Source: Bacteroidota bacterium (lineage in GTDB: Bacteria > Bacteroidota > Ignavibacteria > SZUA-365). Taken from it: a stretch of DNA of 20,007 bases. Positions within the stretch are counted from its first letter, which is position 1, and each line of letters begins with the position of its first letter. The notes under the pieces are model-generated. The model did not search any database and was not told where the DNA came from. It saw only the letters and a list, made by a program, of their open reading frames with translations. The stretch covers positions 1-20,007 of the forward strand of contig JAGTUW010000254.1 in NCBI GenBank assembly GCA_018224345.1, read 5' to 3'. This document shows, piece by piece, positions 1 to 7,302 of the stretch. The position numbers were made by a program, and so were the translations under genes.

Positions 1-426
1 ACCGACCGGGCACTGAAAGACGGAGCGACGGAAGTCGATATGGTCATGCATGTCGGTCGACTTAAACAGGGAGACAGTGCATATGTCGAGCAGGATATTG
101 CACAGGTTGCAGGTCTTGTTCGGGAACAGGCCGATCAAGCTGTTCTCAAGGTTATACTTGAAACCTGTATGCTTGATGCGGATGAACTGTCGCTTGCATG
201 CAGAATAGCCGTCAATGCAGGCGCGGATTTCGTGAAGACATCGACGGGATTCGCACAGGAAGGAGCGACGATCGAAGCCGTTCAACGAATGAGGCACGCG
301 GTCGGTGAGCATTTCGGAGTGAAGGCGAGCGGAGGAATTCGTGATCGTACAACTGCACTGGCGATGATAGAGGCCGGTGCCAATCGTCTCGGAAGCAGTT
401 CCGGTCTCACGATACTACAAACATGA
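1..426 (+). CDS. deoC: Deoxyribose-phosphate aldolase, 3' part (5' end outside window)
   Basis: DeoC cleaves 2-deoxyribose-5-phosphate to glyceraldehyde-3-phosphate and acetaldehyde in cytosolic deoxynucleoside catabolism. The frame is open from the first base, so the N-terminal part of the TIM barrel lies outside the window. The visible 141 residues carry the family's motifs in order: GATEVDMVMHVG, then LKVILETCML, then ADFVKTSTGF with the Schiff-base lysine, then VKASGGIR with the second active-site lysine, and a C-terminal AMIEAGANRLGSSSG phosphate-binding stretch. Nothing looks broken and all key residues seen are intact. It ends with TGA 19 nt before the next gene, a SPOR lipoprotein, so the two may be co-transcribed, although no functional link is evident. 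Confidence 0.95.
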   Translation, partial: TDRALKDGATEVDMVMHVGRLKQGDSAYVEQDIAQVAGLVREQADQAVLKVILETCMLDADELSLACRIAVNAGADFVKTSTGFAQEGATIEAVQRMRHAVGEHFGVKASGGIRDRTTALAMIEAGANRLGSSSGLTILQT

Positions 427-445
427 CGATACTATGGAGGCATCA

Positions 446-991
446 ATGTCGATGATTGGATTTTTACGTGTACTGCCGGTTTGTGTCGCGTTGCTGCTGT
501 GTACGGCATGCAGTTCCAGCGATGAACTCAGCGCTACGGAACAGACTCAACAGGAGTCTGACCGCTCGTTACAGAGGATTGATGACGAAGATAAACCTAT
601 CATACCGGAAACGGATGAACCCGTGAGGCTCGAAATAGTCGAGGACGAGGACCTCCCCGCTACAGAGCGTCCGGTTCCGGTAAAAGAGAGGTCAGAGGAC
701 GCACAACCTGCACCACAGCAGACTCCACCGTCAACGACGGATACCCACGGGGGCAGCATGATGTGGAGTGTCCAGATCGGAGCATTCAAAACCGAGTCCG
801 GAGCATTCTCACTTGTCGAAGAGGCAAAACAGAAATTTAATCAGCCTGTGTACAAACGCTATGACCCTGTCACCGGTTTTTACAAGGTGACATTGGGTTC
901 CTTCCCGGCGCGTGAGCAGGCTGCAAATTTCAAGGCGGAAGTGCAATCACGTGGGTACCCGGACGCATTCACGGTCGAAGTCGCACGCTAG
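446..991 (+). CDS. SPOR-domain lipoprotein (first of two)
   Basis: Predicted envelope lipoprotein of 181 residues. The ATG at 446 was chosen because GGAGG (436-440) sits 5 nt upstream and the protein then opens directly with a signal peptide. In-frame starts at 377 and 434 would bury that signal. The hydrophobic stretch ends at Cys19/Cys22 (LLLCTAC), a somewhat atypical lipobox. A long acidic, proline- and glutamate-rich linker (about residues 25-105) looks disordered. The C-terminus (about 107-180, starting WSVQIGAF) has the SPOR pattern, including FYKVTLGSF. SPOR domains of this family bind denuded glycan strands at septal peptidoglycan, so a role in division or wall remodelling is inferred. 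It follows deoC closely and precedes a second SPOR lipoprotein of the same layout. Confidence 0.85.
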   Translation: MSMIGFLRVLPVCVALLLCTACSSSDELSATEQTQQESDRSLQRIDDEDKPIIPETDEPVRLEIVEDEDLPATERPVPVKERSEDAQPAPQQTPPSTTDTHGGSMMWSVQIGAFKTESGAFSLVEEAKQKFNQPVYKRYDPVTGFYKVTLGSFPAREQAANFKAEVQSRGYPDAFTVEVAR

Positions 992-1129
992 GTTTGCCGC
1001 AGTGTGATATCTGACGGACTCGATAACTTCTTGCCTTTTACCACGGGTGTTCGTCAGCACGAGTGTTCGTCAGCACGAGTGTTCGCAATTTTCATGGATA
1101 TGTGTGATCAGCAAATGAGGTCTGTCCGG
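992..1129 (+). other. Gap between the two SPOR genes
   Basis: This 138-nt gap separates two similar SPOR lipoprotein genes. It contains a 16-bp tandem repeat (listed separately). I see no convincing terminator or sigma-70 promoter. An open frame from 1004 runs through it into the next gene, but its translation here has no domain or signal character, so I treat the stretch as untranslated. Confidence 0.5.
1047..1085 (+). repeat. 16-bp tandem direct repeat, about 2.4 copies
   Basis: The unit GTGTTCGTCAGCACGA occurs perfectly at 1047-1062 and 1063-1078, followed by the first 7 bases of a third copy (GTGTTCG, 1079-1085). It lies 45 nt upstream of the chosen start of the second SPOR gene. A local tandem duplication by slippage is the simplest explanation. 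A repeated operator is possible but has no other support. Confidence 0.9.
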
Positions 1130-1648
1130 ATGGTGAAAGTACAACCCTTTCTGCTTCTCGCTGTACTGGGTTTCGCAGTATTGCTTCTCGGCTGCACAGC
1201 GAGTGATGAAAGTACGCGGAAAGAGGAGAAATCCATTCAGGAACATGAGCAGAGCTTCGATCCTGCGGAATACAGAACAGAACCTGTCGTAACACCTGAA
1301 ACTCCGGAACCAGTCGAAGAACACCCTGCAGAAGAGGAACAACCTCTCTGGGTGGAGCGCACCGAGCGTGTCATGGGGTATCGCCTGCAGCTATTCTCTA
1401 CAACCGATATCGACAAGGCTCAGGATGCGCTCGTGCGGATTCGTGAGGACTGCAGATTACTGAATATTGATGTCGGTCGGATTGATATGAGTTTCGATGC
1501 GCCTTACTACAAAGTGCGGGCTGGGGATTTTCTGAATAAAACAGAGGCGGACACTGCACGAGATATGTTGCACGAAGCGGGATTGGAGGATGCCTGGGTG
1601 GTACGTGACAATGTATTTCATGTCATCCGTGAAAAACAGACCCGGTGA
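1130..1648 (+). CDS. SPOR-domain-like lipoprotein (second of two)
   Basis: Predicted 172-residue lipoprotein. The frame is open from 1004, but the ATG at 1130 has a modest AGG-type SD about 9 nt upstream and starts a clean signal: a hydrophobic stretch ending LLLGC, with Cys22 as the likely lipidated residue. Other ATGs at 1094, 1100 and 1115 cannot be excluded. An acidic, proline-rich linker (about 27-80) leads to a C-terminal domain (about 83-165) that starts GYRLQLFS, includes YYKVRAGDF and ends near DAWVV, a divergent SPOR pattern. The layout is the same as the preceding gene, suggesting old duplicates or partners acting at peptidoglycan. It converges on the Ig-like lipoprotein gene with only 6 nt between the stop codons and no clear terminator. 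Confidence 0.8.
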   Translation: MVKVQPFLLLAVLGFAVLLLGCTASDESTRKEEKSIQEHEQSFDPAEYRTEPVVTPETPEPVEEHPAEEEQPLWVERTERVMGYRLQLFSTTDIDKAQDALVRIREDCRLLNIDVGRIDMSFDAPYYKVRAGDFLNKTEADTARDMLHEAGLEDAWVVRDNVFHVIREKQTR

Positions 1649-1654
1649 GGATGT

Positions 1655-3376
1655 TCATCGGGCCGGAGTTTCCGCATCAGGTACAGGGAGGGGAACGATG
1701 ATATCGTTTGTTTCCCACCGCGCACGGACACGCAAGGTATCGGGATGTATCCCGTAGGGCTCCGGCCGGATCAGTGGGAAGGTTTTTCCAAAATCATAGC
1801 GATTATTGTCGTTCCTGTCGATGTATGCATCGATAATGTAGCGACCTTCAGGTAATTTCTCGAACTGAAATTGACGTGTTGAATTCGTTTGTGCCGTCCG
1901 TATCCCGGATTCGGCAGCGACGTTGCGTACACGGACAATGACTGTATTGGTAGAATCCTCCGTCCGCACGACTCCTGTCAATGTTCCGAATTCCCCCGGT
2001 CTGCCGGATGTAAACGTGATGCATTCGGTACTGTCACCAACGTTCTGAGCCGTCAGTGAGTCACGTACCTGCCGCAGATCGACGCAGAAGGTGTATACCG
2101 CTTCCTCCATGAGCGGAGGATGTAGAAGATCAACACGTAACGCATCCGGTCTTCGCATCTGGAGAGTAATAATATTGTCGCTGGAATCGCGGAGCGCAAA
2201 TGCCTCGTCCAGGTTAACCGGCCGGTCGAAACGGAGGGAAAAGCTGCTGTCTGGCGGCACATTCACTGTGTTCGGTTCCGGGTACCGGGAGATGAGCAAG
2301 GGCATCGCTGTATCAGGACGTACAGACCCGGTAAAGGACAGCGGCATCGTATCTGTGATGAGAGCATTTCCGACGCCGTCCTCAAGCGAATCGATTACGA
2401 GAAGGAACGGTCGCTCCATCATTTCATGGCCCAGCAACAGATCCCAGGCATAGCGGTCCTCCGGCGGGGCTGTGACAGCGATGACGAAATGGCGTTCTCC
2501 ACTGCTGGAATCCGTGATCGTGATGAATCTGGAGGGAGGCGGCTGAGGATAGATCGTTTCATTGAATTTGACACGTACGAGTCGTTCGTTGAGCGCTTCA
2601 ACGCGCTGAATGGCAGGCCGCGTCGTATCCTCAGTGTGCAGATGGAAACGCAGCGGTGCTGTAATTTCTGTCGAATCCTCAACAACGACGTCATGAACAG
2701 GAATACCGATTTCATCGATTTCCGCATTGTAACGTAATGTATTGTTCTTATCCCGGATTGCGAATACACGATAGCGCCCCGGAAGCACATTGAAAAATTG
2801 AAATGCACCATCCTGTCCGCTCTGCACCAGGTAATCCGGGCGGTCTTCTGCGGGGTCAAGTGTGTCCGCCCGTTCCTCGTCGATCAGATAGGCAAAGAGG
2901 CTGACACCGGACCGCGGTTCGCCGTGCACCGTTCCGCTGAATGTGCCGTTGTCGAGACTGTCACCGGTGGAAAATGCCAGGTGCATGGTTTCCGTCATCT
3001 CGTTTCCGGCGCGCAGATCACGCACGTTTGTTCCGATGGTAATCACATATGTGCGGTTCTCAAGGAGGTCTTCCGCAAAGCGCAATGTAACCCGGCGGCC
3101 GGACCATTTGATTTCCGGCGGAGTCTCGGGCAGAGGTGAAACATGCAGTGCGTCCTGAAACGATTGCCGTTGCACATATTCGTTGAAGACAAAAGAAACC
3201 TGTGTTCCATCGAAACGTACTATCCGGTTTTCCGGCACTGTGCGTATGATGTACGGGGGATCCGTATCCGGAGGACCACCCTCAGGAGGACGTTGCGATG
3301 CACATCCCACGAGCAACCACAGGAGTGCTACTGTAATGGGAGGAGGTATCCTGCGTATCTGGAACAGGGTGTGCAT
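1655..3376 (-). CDS. Lipoprotein with SbsA-type Ig-like and carboxypeptidase-regulatory-like domains
   Basis: Predicted surface or periplasmic lipoprotein of 573 residues and unknown function. The open frame reaches 3514, but the extra N-terminus is charged. A start at 3376 (AAGGA 11 nt upstream) or 3388 places the signal correctly, with lipobox LLVGC and Cys25. After it comes PPEGGPPDTDPP, a signature of Bacteroidota-type Ig-like lipoproteins, then a Big_5/SbsA Ig-like domain (about 39-142). Next is a transthyretin- or carboxypeptidase-regulatory-like domain (GAFQFFNVLPGRYRVFAI), then further Ig-like segments (RYPEPNTVNVPPDSSFSLRF). The last domain contains LPEGRYIIDAYIDRNDNNR, with an acidic DxNDN loop that could bind calcium. 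It is the last gene of the rpsU-to-mltG unit, 58 nt after mltG. Family assignment is from sequence style; function is not inferred. Confidence 0.85.
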   Translation of the reverse strand: MHTLFQIRRIPPPITVALLWLLVGCASQRPPEGGPPDTDPPYIIRTVPENRIVRFDGTQVSFVFNEYVQRQSFQDALHVSPLPETPPEIKWSGRRVTLRFAEDLLENRTYVITIGTNVRDLRAGNEMTETMHLAFSTGDSLDNGTFSGTVHGEPRSGVSLFAYLIDEERADTLDPAEDRPDYLVQSGQDGAFQFFNVLPGRYRVFAIRDKNNTLRYNAEIDEIGIPVHDVVVEDSTEITAPLRFHLHTEDTTRPAIQRVEALNERLVRVKFNETIYPQPPPSRFITITDSSSGERHFVIAVTAPPEDRYAWDLLLGHEMMERPFLLVIDSLEDGVGNALITDTMPLSFTGSVRPDTAMPLLISRYPEPNTVNVPPDSSFSLRFDRPVNLDEAFALRDSSDNIITLQMRRPDALRVDLLHPPLMEEAVYTFCVDLRQVRDSLTAQNVGDSTECITFTSGRPGEFGTLTGVVRTEDSTNTVIVRVRNVAAESGIRTAQTNSTRQFQFEKLPEGRYIIDAYIDRNDNNRYDFGKTFPLIRPEPYGIHPDTLRVRARWETNDIIVPLPVPDAETPAR

Positions 3377-3434
3377 GCGTGTCAGCATCCTTTTGACTGC
3401 GTTACCGTGATCATTTGCGTGAGGAATCCTCGTA

Positions 3435-4433
3435 TCAGCGGTTTCTCCGGCTTCGCCTGTATTCGGCGACAGCACGGTTGTGCTCTTCAAGCGTCCTCGT
3501 AAACACATGTCCACCGCGACCGTCTGCTACGAAATATAAGAAATCATGTGTTTCGGGGTAGAGTGAGGCAAGTATGGCGGCTTTACCGGGATTGTTGACA
3601 GGTCCGGGGGGAAGGCCCGGATACATATATGTATTGTAAGGATTATCGATGGAAAGATCACGGTAAAGAAGGCGTCGCGGACTGTCGGGTATGATGTACT
3701 GCACCGTGGGATCCGCCTGCAGCAGCATTCCGATTCGCAAGCGATTGTAATAGACACCGGCGACACGCTTCCGTTCTCCGGGAACGCGCGTTTCACCCTC
3801 GACGAGAGATGCCATCGTCAGTATCTCATGTCTGTCTCGCCGCATTGAACGCATGCGTTCCACAATCTCGTCGGTGAAGACGGCATCCATCGCGCGCGCC
3901 ATGCGCGCGAGAAACACCCGCGGGGATTCGTCATACCGCATCCGATAAGTATCGGGAAAGAGATATCCTTCCAGTGAGGGGAGCCGTTTACCCAGAGAAC
4001 GGATGAAGTCAGCATCATGGGCGAGGTAAAGAATGGTGTCGGCGGGGAAGCCGGCTACATGTTCAAGGTGCCCGGCGATGCGTCGCAGTGTCAACCCTTC
4101 CCGGATCGTGATGTCACGATAGGCCTGGTGACTGCCGGCGACGAGTATGGTCAGCGCATCGTGTATCGACAGACTCGGCGGGAAAAGATAGAGTCCGCTT
4201 TTCAAGCGGGCGGACCTGCTCGTCAGTTTCGCCGCGACGATGAATACCGACCGGCTTGAGATGATATCATGGTCAGCGAGAATTTCAGCGATCCCGCGAA
4301 GTGAAGTCCCTGAGGGAATATCTACCGGCGTTGTCTGCTCATGTGTATGGGAGGCATGATAGATAGTCATGACTGCAATGGAGAGCAGCACCGTCAGCAC
4401 AAAGGCGATGAGAATGAAATTACGGGTACGCAC
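3435..4433 (-). CDS. mltG: Endolytic murein transglycosylase MltG (YceG-like)
   Basis: MltG is an inner-membrane lytic transglycosylase that cuts nascent glycan strands and sets their length. One N-terminal membrane segment (about residues 5-25, FILIAFVLTVLLSIAVM) is followed by a LysM-like region (IPSGTSLRGIAEIL and IREGLTLRRIA) and the YceG catalytic domain. That domain shows EGYLFPDTY, ASLVEGET with the catalytic Glu (about E212), LLQADPTVQY, NPYNTYMYPGLPPGPVNNPG and FLYFVADGRGGHVFT. Length (332 aa) matches the family. The frame is open to a TTG at 4460. I prefer the GTG at 4433, which has AGG 7 nt upstream and leaves a short charged N-terminus before the membrane helix. Either way the gene overlaps the tsaD end (14 or 41 nt), implying translational coupling. 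Confidence 0.93.
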   Translation of the reverse strand: MRTRNFILIAFVLTVLLSIAVMTIYHASHTHEQTTPVDIPSGTSLRGIAEILADHDIISSRSVFIVAAKLTSRSARLKSGLYLFPPSLSIHDALTILVAGSHQAYRDITIREGLTLRRIAGHLEHVAGFPADTILYLAHDADFIRSLGKRLPSLEGYLFPDTYRMRYDESPRVFLARMARAMDAVFTDEIVERMRSMRRDRHEILTMASLVEGETRVPGERKRVAGVYYNRLRIGMLLQADPTVQYIIPDSPRRLLYRDLSIDNPYNTYMYPGLPPGPVNNPGKAAILASLYPETHDFLYFVADGRGGHVFTRTLEEHNRAVAEYRRSRRNR

Positions 4434-5451
4434 GGAACAACCTGTCACCTGAACGGGCAAATGCAGAGGCTTGCAACAGCGACGTGGTGGTCATGCGCGG
4501 CGCAAGCAAGGCTGCCAGACGCGCAACCATGGCGGCATTGTCCGTGGAGTACACAACATCAGGGATATATACCTGGATATCGTATAACGATCCATATTCA
4601 TACATTCTGCGTTGAAGCTCACTGTTTGCAGAGACTCCGCCGACGACGGTCACATCGGTAATGGAGTATTCCTTTGCAGCACGCATGCATTTTTCGAGCA
4701 GGACATCCACGATGGCCCGTTGGAAGCTCGCGCAGATATCGTTGCGTTCTTGTTCTGTCAGTGTGAGGCTTCCCTTGTTCGCATGTTTGCGGAGATGATA
4801 GAGTACGGAGGTTTTCAGGCCTGAAAAGCTGAAGCGGTAATCACCGGAATTGAGCAGGGGGCGCGGGAAAGAGATGGCCTCCGGGTCACCGGACGTCGCG
4901 CAGCGATCGATCTCGCGTCCTCCGGGATATCCGAGTCCCAGCATTTTTGCCACTTTATCAAAGGCTTCCCCGGCGGCGTCGTCGATCGTTCCGCCGAGTA
5001 GAGTGTAGACCCCTATATCGTCGACGCGAATCAACATGGTATGTCCCCCGGAAACGACCAGGCCGAGAAATGGGAAGTCAGGGTGAGGGTCATGCAGAAA
5101 TGTGGAGAAGAGATGCGCTTCGATATGATGGACAGGGATAAAGGGGATATCGAGACTGATTGCGAGTGCTTTTCCGAAATTGAGACCAACGAGAAGCGAC
5201 CCGATCAGGCCAGGACCTTGCGTTGCAGCTACGGCAGTGATCTCGTTCAACGTGATGCCGGCTTCGAGCATTGCCTGTCTGACTATCGGTAACATCGATT
5301 TCAGGTGCGCGCGTGATGCGAGTTCGGGGACAACGCCGCCATACTCGGAATGAAAGAATTGCGATGAGATGACATTCGATAACAATGTTTCATCGCGGAA
5401 GACCGCCGCGGATGTTTCATCACAGGAGGATTCGATGCCGAGTATGGTCAC
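4420..5451 (-). CDS. tsaD: tRNA N6-adenosine threonylcarbamoyltransferase
   Basis: TsaD, with TsaB and TsaE, transfers the threonylcarbamoyl group to A37 of ANN-decoding tRNAs (t6A). The full-length 343-residue protein shows the ASKHA/Kae1 motifs: GIESSCDETSAAV at the N-terminus, the metal-binding HHIEAH (H109 and H113), VSGGHTMLI, DDAAGEAFDKVAKMLGLGYPGG, VVGGVSANSEL and STDNAAMVA, whose Asp completes the metal site. It starts with GTG only 3 nt after the preceding gene's TGA and has no clear SD, so it probably relies on re-initiation or coupling. It overlaps mltG downstream. The partners TsaB, TsaE and TsaC are not in the window. Confidence 0.97.
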   Translation of the reverse strand: MTILGIESSCDETSAAVFRDETLLSNVISSQFFHSEYGGVVPELASRAHLKSMLPIVRQAMLEAGITLNEITAVAATQGPGLIGSLLVGLNFGKALAISLDIPFIPVHHIEAHLFSTFLHDPHPDFPFLGLVVSGGHTMLIRVDDIGVYTLLGGTIDDAAGEAFDKVAKMLGLGYPGGREIDRCATSGDPEAISFPRPLLNSGDYRFSFSGLKTSVLYHLRKHANKGSLTLTEQERNDICASFQRAIVDVLLEKCMRAAKEYSITDVTVVGGVSANSELQRRMYEYGSLYDIQVYIPDVVYSTDNAAMVARLAALLAPRMTTTSLLQASAFARSGDRLFRAYP

Positions 5452-5454
5452 GTG

Positions 5455-6768
5455 TCAGGATGATTTGTAATACTGCAGGGGATTGGGAATCAGCAGGCAT
5501 TCCTCGGCGATGCGAATGGAAGGAGAAACTCGTCCTTCACTACGCAATGTATACAGACGTGGAACGAGGCGGTCACGCAGTACCATGGGAGAGATCGGAT
5601 TTATGAAAATGTTCATTCCACCTTCGAACCCTGCGGGGGTATTGATGCGCAGTTTGATGAATACATGCCAGGGGATCTGAAATATACTGTCTAACGGCGT
5701 ATGATGCCATTCCTCATTTACTGATGTATCCGCACCAATCGCCGCGTGGGTTGCGCGGACCAGATCGCTCATCCCGCGGATCTCCGCTTCCGTGTGGTCA
5801 CCGGGACGTGCGTTTGTGCTTTTCGAAAAAATCTCGACCGTCGGATATCGATGCCCTATACCAACGAAGGCCAATGCGTAATCATTCTCCGCGAACACAA
5901 GATTGTAGTGGCCTGCAAAATTCGGACCATGTGAGTTATAAACATTCTTATCCTTCACCACCATCTTGATTTTTCTTTCCATCGATTCACCCCACTCATC
6001 GATAGCCACTATTTGCGTGTGCAGATGATCGAATGTCGCACCGGCAGGGCGGAGCCAGTTTTTGAATACACTGATTGACCGTACGTAACGGTTGTTTGCG
6101 GCTATATCCGACAGTGAATCGATAATGAGAGTGTAATAATCGTAATGATCATCATCGGTCATATCCGCCGTGGAGAACAGCATGCCGGTGTCGTGCAAAT
6201 GCTGGCCAACAATCACCATTTCATGAGCCCCACCGAAGAAGGCGTCCGCCATGACGAGCTTCTCCTCTGCGGAGATTCCTGCAATTTCTTCATCGGATTT
6301 TCCACTTCGTCCCAACTTGTAATCGATCAGAGCCAGCACGTGTTCGATGCCTGCCTTATCGGCCAGGTAGGCTTCCTTCCATTGCAAATTGCGGGACGAC
6401 AGCCTGTAACTGTAATTCTGTCTCCAGTAGTCTATCGAGAGAATCTCGAAGAGGTTGGAAACGCGGCGAAAGATGGGGGTGGACGAGTAATACTCGGTGG
6501 GGGGAATACGGTACAGGGTCTTTGAACGCCCGTCTTCCCTGATGACACGGGCTTTCTCAGGGGTGGTTTCAAAAAGACGTGCCTGACAGAACGCGCAATG
6601 ATCCTCCGGTTCCCGTTGTTCGATGGATGTGGCATCCAGACTCTGTGCTGAGTCGTTGAGTGGCTTGTCCCCACGGCCCGGAACAGTCCAGACTTCAACG
6701 CCAGAGAAGGGGTTCACCTGCTTGACGGTGCCGTCTGCCATTGTATGGTAGAAGAAATGATAATCCAA
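5455..6768 (-). CDS. DUF4921 family protein, GalT/HIT-like nucleotidyltransferase fold
   Basis: A 437-residue cytosolic protein that I recognise as the DUF4921 type, related to galactose-1-phosphate uridylyltransferase. Visible signs are KQVNPFSGVEVWTVPGRG near the N-terminus, a Cys pair HCAFC (57-61) that could bind zinc with a later His, GGAHEMVIVGQH (about 179-190) resembling the central GalT motif, and FDHLHTQ. In that last motif H248-x-H250-x-Q252 matches the GalT active-site pattern HxHxQ, with H250 as the likely nucleophile. The substrate is unknown; a nucleotide-sugar or nucleotide transfer is inferred. The TTG at 6768 has AGGA 6 nt upstream. An internal ATG at 6741 also fits the usual family N-terminus but lacks an SD. 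It lies between rpsU (84-nt gap) and tsaD (3-nt gap). Confidence 0.85.
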   Translation of the reverse strand: MDYHFFYHTMADGTVKQVNPFSGVEVWTVPGRGDKPLNDSAQSLDATSIEQREPEDHCAFCQARLFETTPEKARVIREDGRSKTLYRIPPTEYYSSTPIFRRVSNLFEILSIDYWRQNYSYRLSSRNLQWKEAYLADKAGIEHVLALIDYKLGRSGKSDEEIAGISAEEKLVMADAFFGGAHEMVIVGQHLHDTGMLFSTADMTDDDHYDYYTLIIDSLSDIAANNRYVRSISVFKNWLRPAGATFDHLHTQIVAIDEWGESMERKIKMVVKDKNVYNSHGPNFAGHYNLVFAENDYALAFVGIGHRYPTVEIFSKSTNARPGDHTEAEIRGMSDLVRATHAAIGADTSVNEEWHHTPLDSIFQIPWHVFIKLRINTPAGFEGGMNIFINPISPMVLRDRLVPRLYTLRSEGRVSPSIRIAEECLLIPNPLQYYKSS

Positions 6769-6852
6769 ACCGCATCCTGTACCGTGTGAGAGGACGTTGG
6801 TTTAATCAATGCAGGCCCCTGAAGTGCCTGAAATTTTCCTCAGGATGTGTTC

Positions 6853-7044
6853 TCAGGAATCGTCAGTGTTGCGCTTGGCGCGGCGGACGGCCTTCTGCTT
6901 CTTCATTCTTTTCTTGATAGAAGGCTTTGTGTAATAGGTCCGCTTCTTGAATTCCTTCAGAATTCCGGAACGCTCGTATTTCTTCTTGAAACGCTTGATA
7001 GCGCGGTCGATGGGTTCGTTCTCCTGGACGATAATGCCGATCAA
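6853..7044 (-). CDS. rpsU: 30S ribosomal protein bS21
   Basis: A 63-residue basic protein of the small subunit that sits near the 16S 3' end and helps early initiation. The sequence is diagnostic: IGIIVQENEPIDRAIKRFKK, ERSGILKEFKKRTYYTKPS, then a Lys/Arg-rich tail. The reading frame is open to 7245, but that N-terminal extension is unrelated to S21 and runs through the promoter. The true start is the TTG at 7044: TAAGGAG (7051-7057) lies 6 nt upstream, and translation from there gives the standard S21 N-terminus. It leads the unit rpsU - DUF4921 - tsaD - mltG - Ig-like lipoprotein. No strong terminator follows, so downstream transcription is likely. Confidence 0.97.
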   Translation of the reverse strand: MIGIIVQENEPIDRAIKRFKKKYERSGILKEFKKRTYYTKPSIKKRMKKQKAVRRAKRNTDDS

Positions 7045-7050
7045 GTAAAG

Positions 7051-7057
7051 CTCCTTA
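7051..7057 (-). promoter_or_regulatory. Strong Shine-Dalgarno of rpsU, fixing a TTG start
   Basis: On the minus strand this reads TAAGGAG, a 7-nt perfect match to the conserved bacterial anti-SD, 6 nt before the TTG at 7044. It decides the rpsU start against the much longer open frame. Confidence 0.9.
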
Positions 7058-7098
7058 TGATAAAAACAAATGGAAATGATGTTACAAATCAGAATATA

Positions 7099-7127
7099 AA
7101 GATAGCATGTAATCCAATCATAGTCAA
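7099..7127 (-). promoter_or_regulatory. Predicted rpsU promoter
   Basis: On the minus strand TTGACT (7122-7127) and TATCTT (7099-7104) are separated by exactly 17 nt, with a TG one base before the -10. Transcription would start near 7092, giving a leader of roughly 48 nt. The layout closely matches the predicted efp promoter (TTGACT, 17 nt, TAACTT). The -10 also fits the TAnnTTTG-like element of Bacteroidota. Confidence 0.7.
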
Positions 7128-7205
7128 GATATCGTATCGGAACGCCCGCAAGGCGTCCTCCATAAAAATTGTTCAATCCGCTTACTTGAGTGGGCATGCC
7201 AGGAT

Positions 7206-7252
7206 CCGTCAGCGACGAGGAGGATGGCTGTCTCCCTCGTCGCATATGACGG
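7206..7252. other. Strong stem-loop between the PLP-enzyme gene and the rpsU promoter
   Basis: CCGTCA (7206-7211) pairs with TGACGG (7247-7252), and GCGACGAGG (7212-7220) pairs with CCTCGTCGC (7235-7243). This gives 15 perfect pairs with one 3-nt bulge (7244-7246) and a 14-nt loop. It lies about 50 nt past the stop of the minus-strand PLP-enzyme gene and about 80 nt upstream of the rpsU -35. Neither strand has a T-tract after it, so it is not a classical intrinsic terminator. It could be a processed 3' end, a weak terminator or part of a small RNA. Confidence 0.75.
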
Positions 7253-7302
7253 AAACTGCGATACCAATAGTTCTCTATCTGAGATCAAATGAAGCGATTC
7301 AC

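Larger units (their letters stand above)
7045..7302 (-). other. Intergenic region with rpsU promoter and stem-loop
   Basis: This 258-nt gap between the PLP enzyme and rpsU holds the stem-loop, a smaller hairpin near 7141-7157 (ACGCC with GGCGT, 5-nt loop), the rpsU promoter and its leader. It is open in the rpsU frame, but the translation is not protein-like for S21. No tRNA or recognisable riboswitch is seen. Confidence 0.6.

Noticed and set aside
377..445. Longer N-terminus for the first SPOR lipoprotein
   Set aside because: It overlaps deoC and would bury the signal peptide; GGAGG supports the ATG at 446.
1641..1662. Bidirectional terminator between the convergent SPOR and Ig-like genes
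   Set aside because: Only a 4-bp stem (CCCG with CGGG) and no T-tract.
3389..3514. Longer N-terminus for the Ig-like lipoprotein, overlapping mltG
   Set aside because: Charged and unrelated sequence before the lipoprotein signal; it would prevent export.
6769..6852. Terminator after rpsU
   Set aside because: Only two 5-bp stems (CCTGA with TCAGG; CAGGC with GCCTG) and no U-run; read-through into the next gene seems more likely.
7045..7245. N-terminal extension of rpsU to a 130-residue protein
   Set aside because: The extension crosses the promoter and the SD and does not resemble S21; the TTG at 7044 has an ideal SD.
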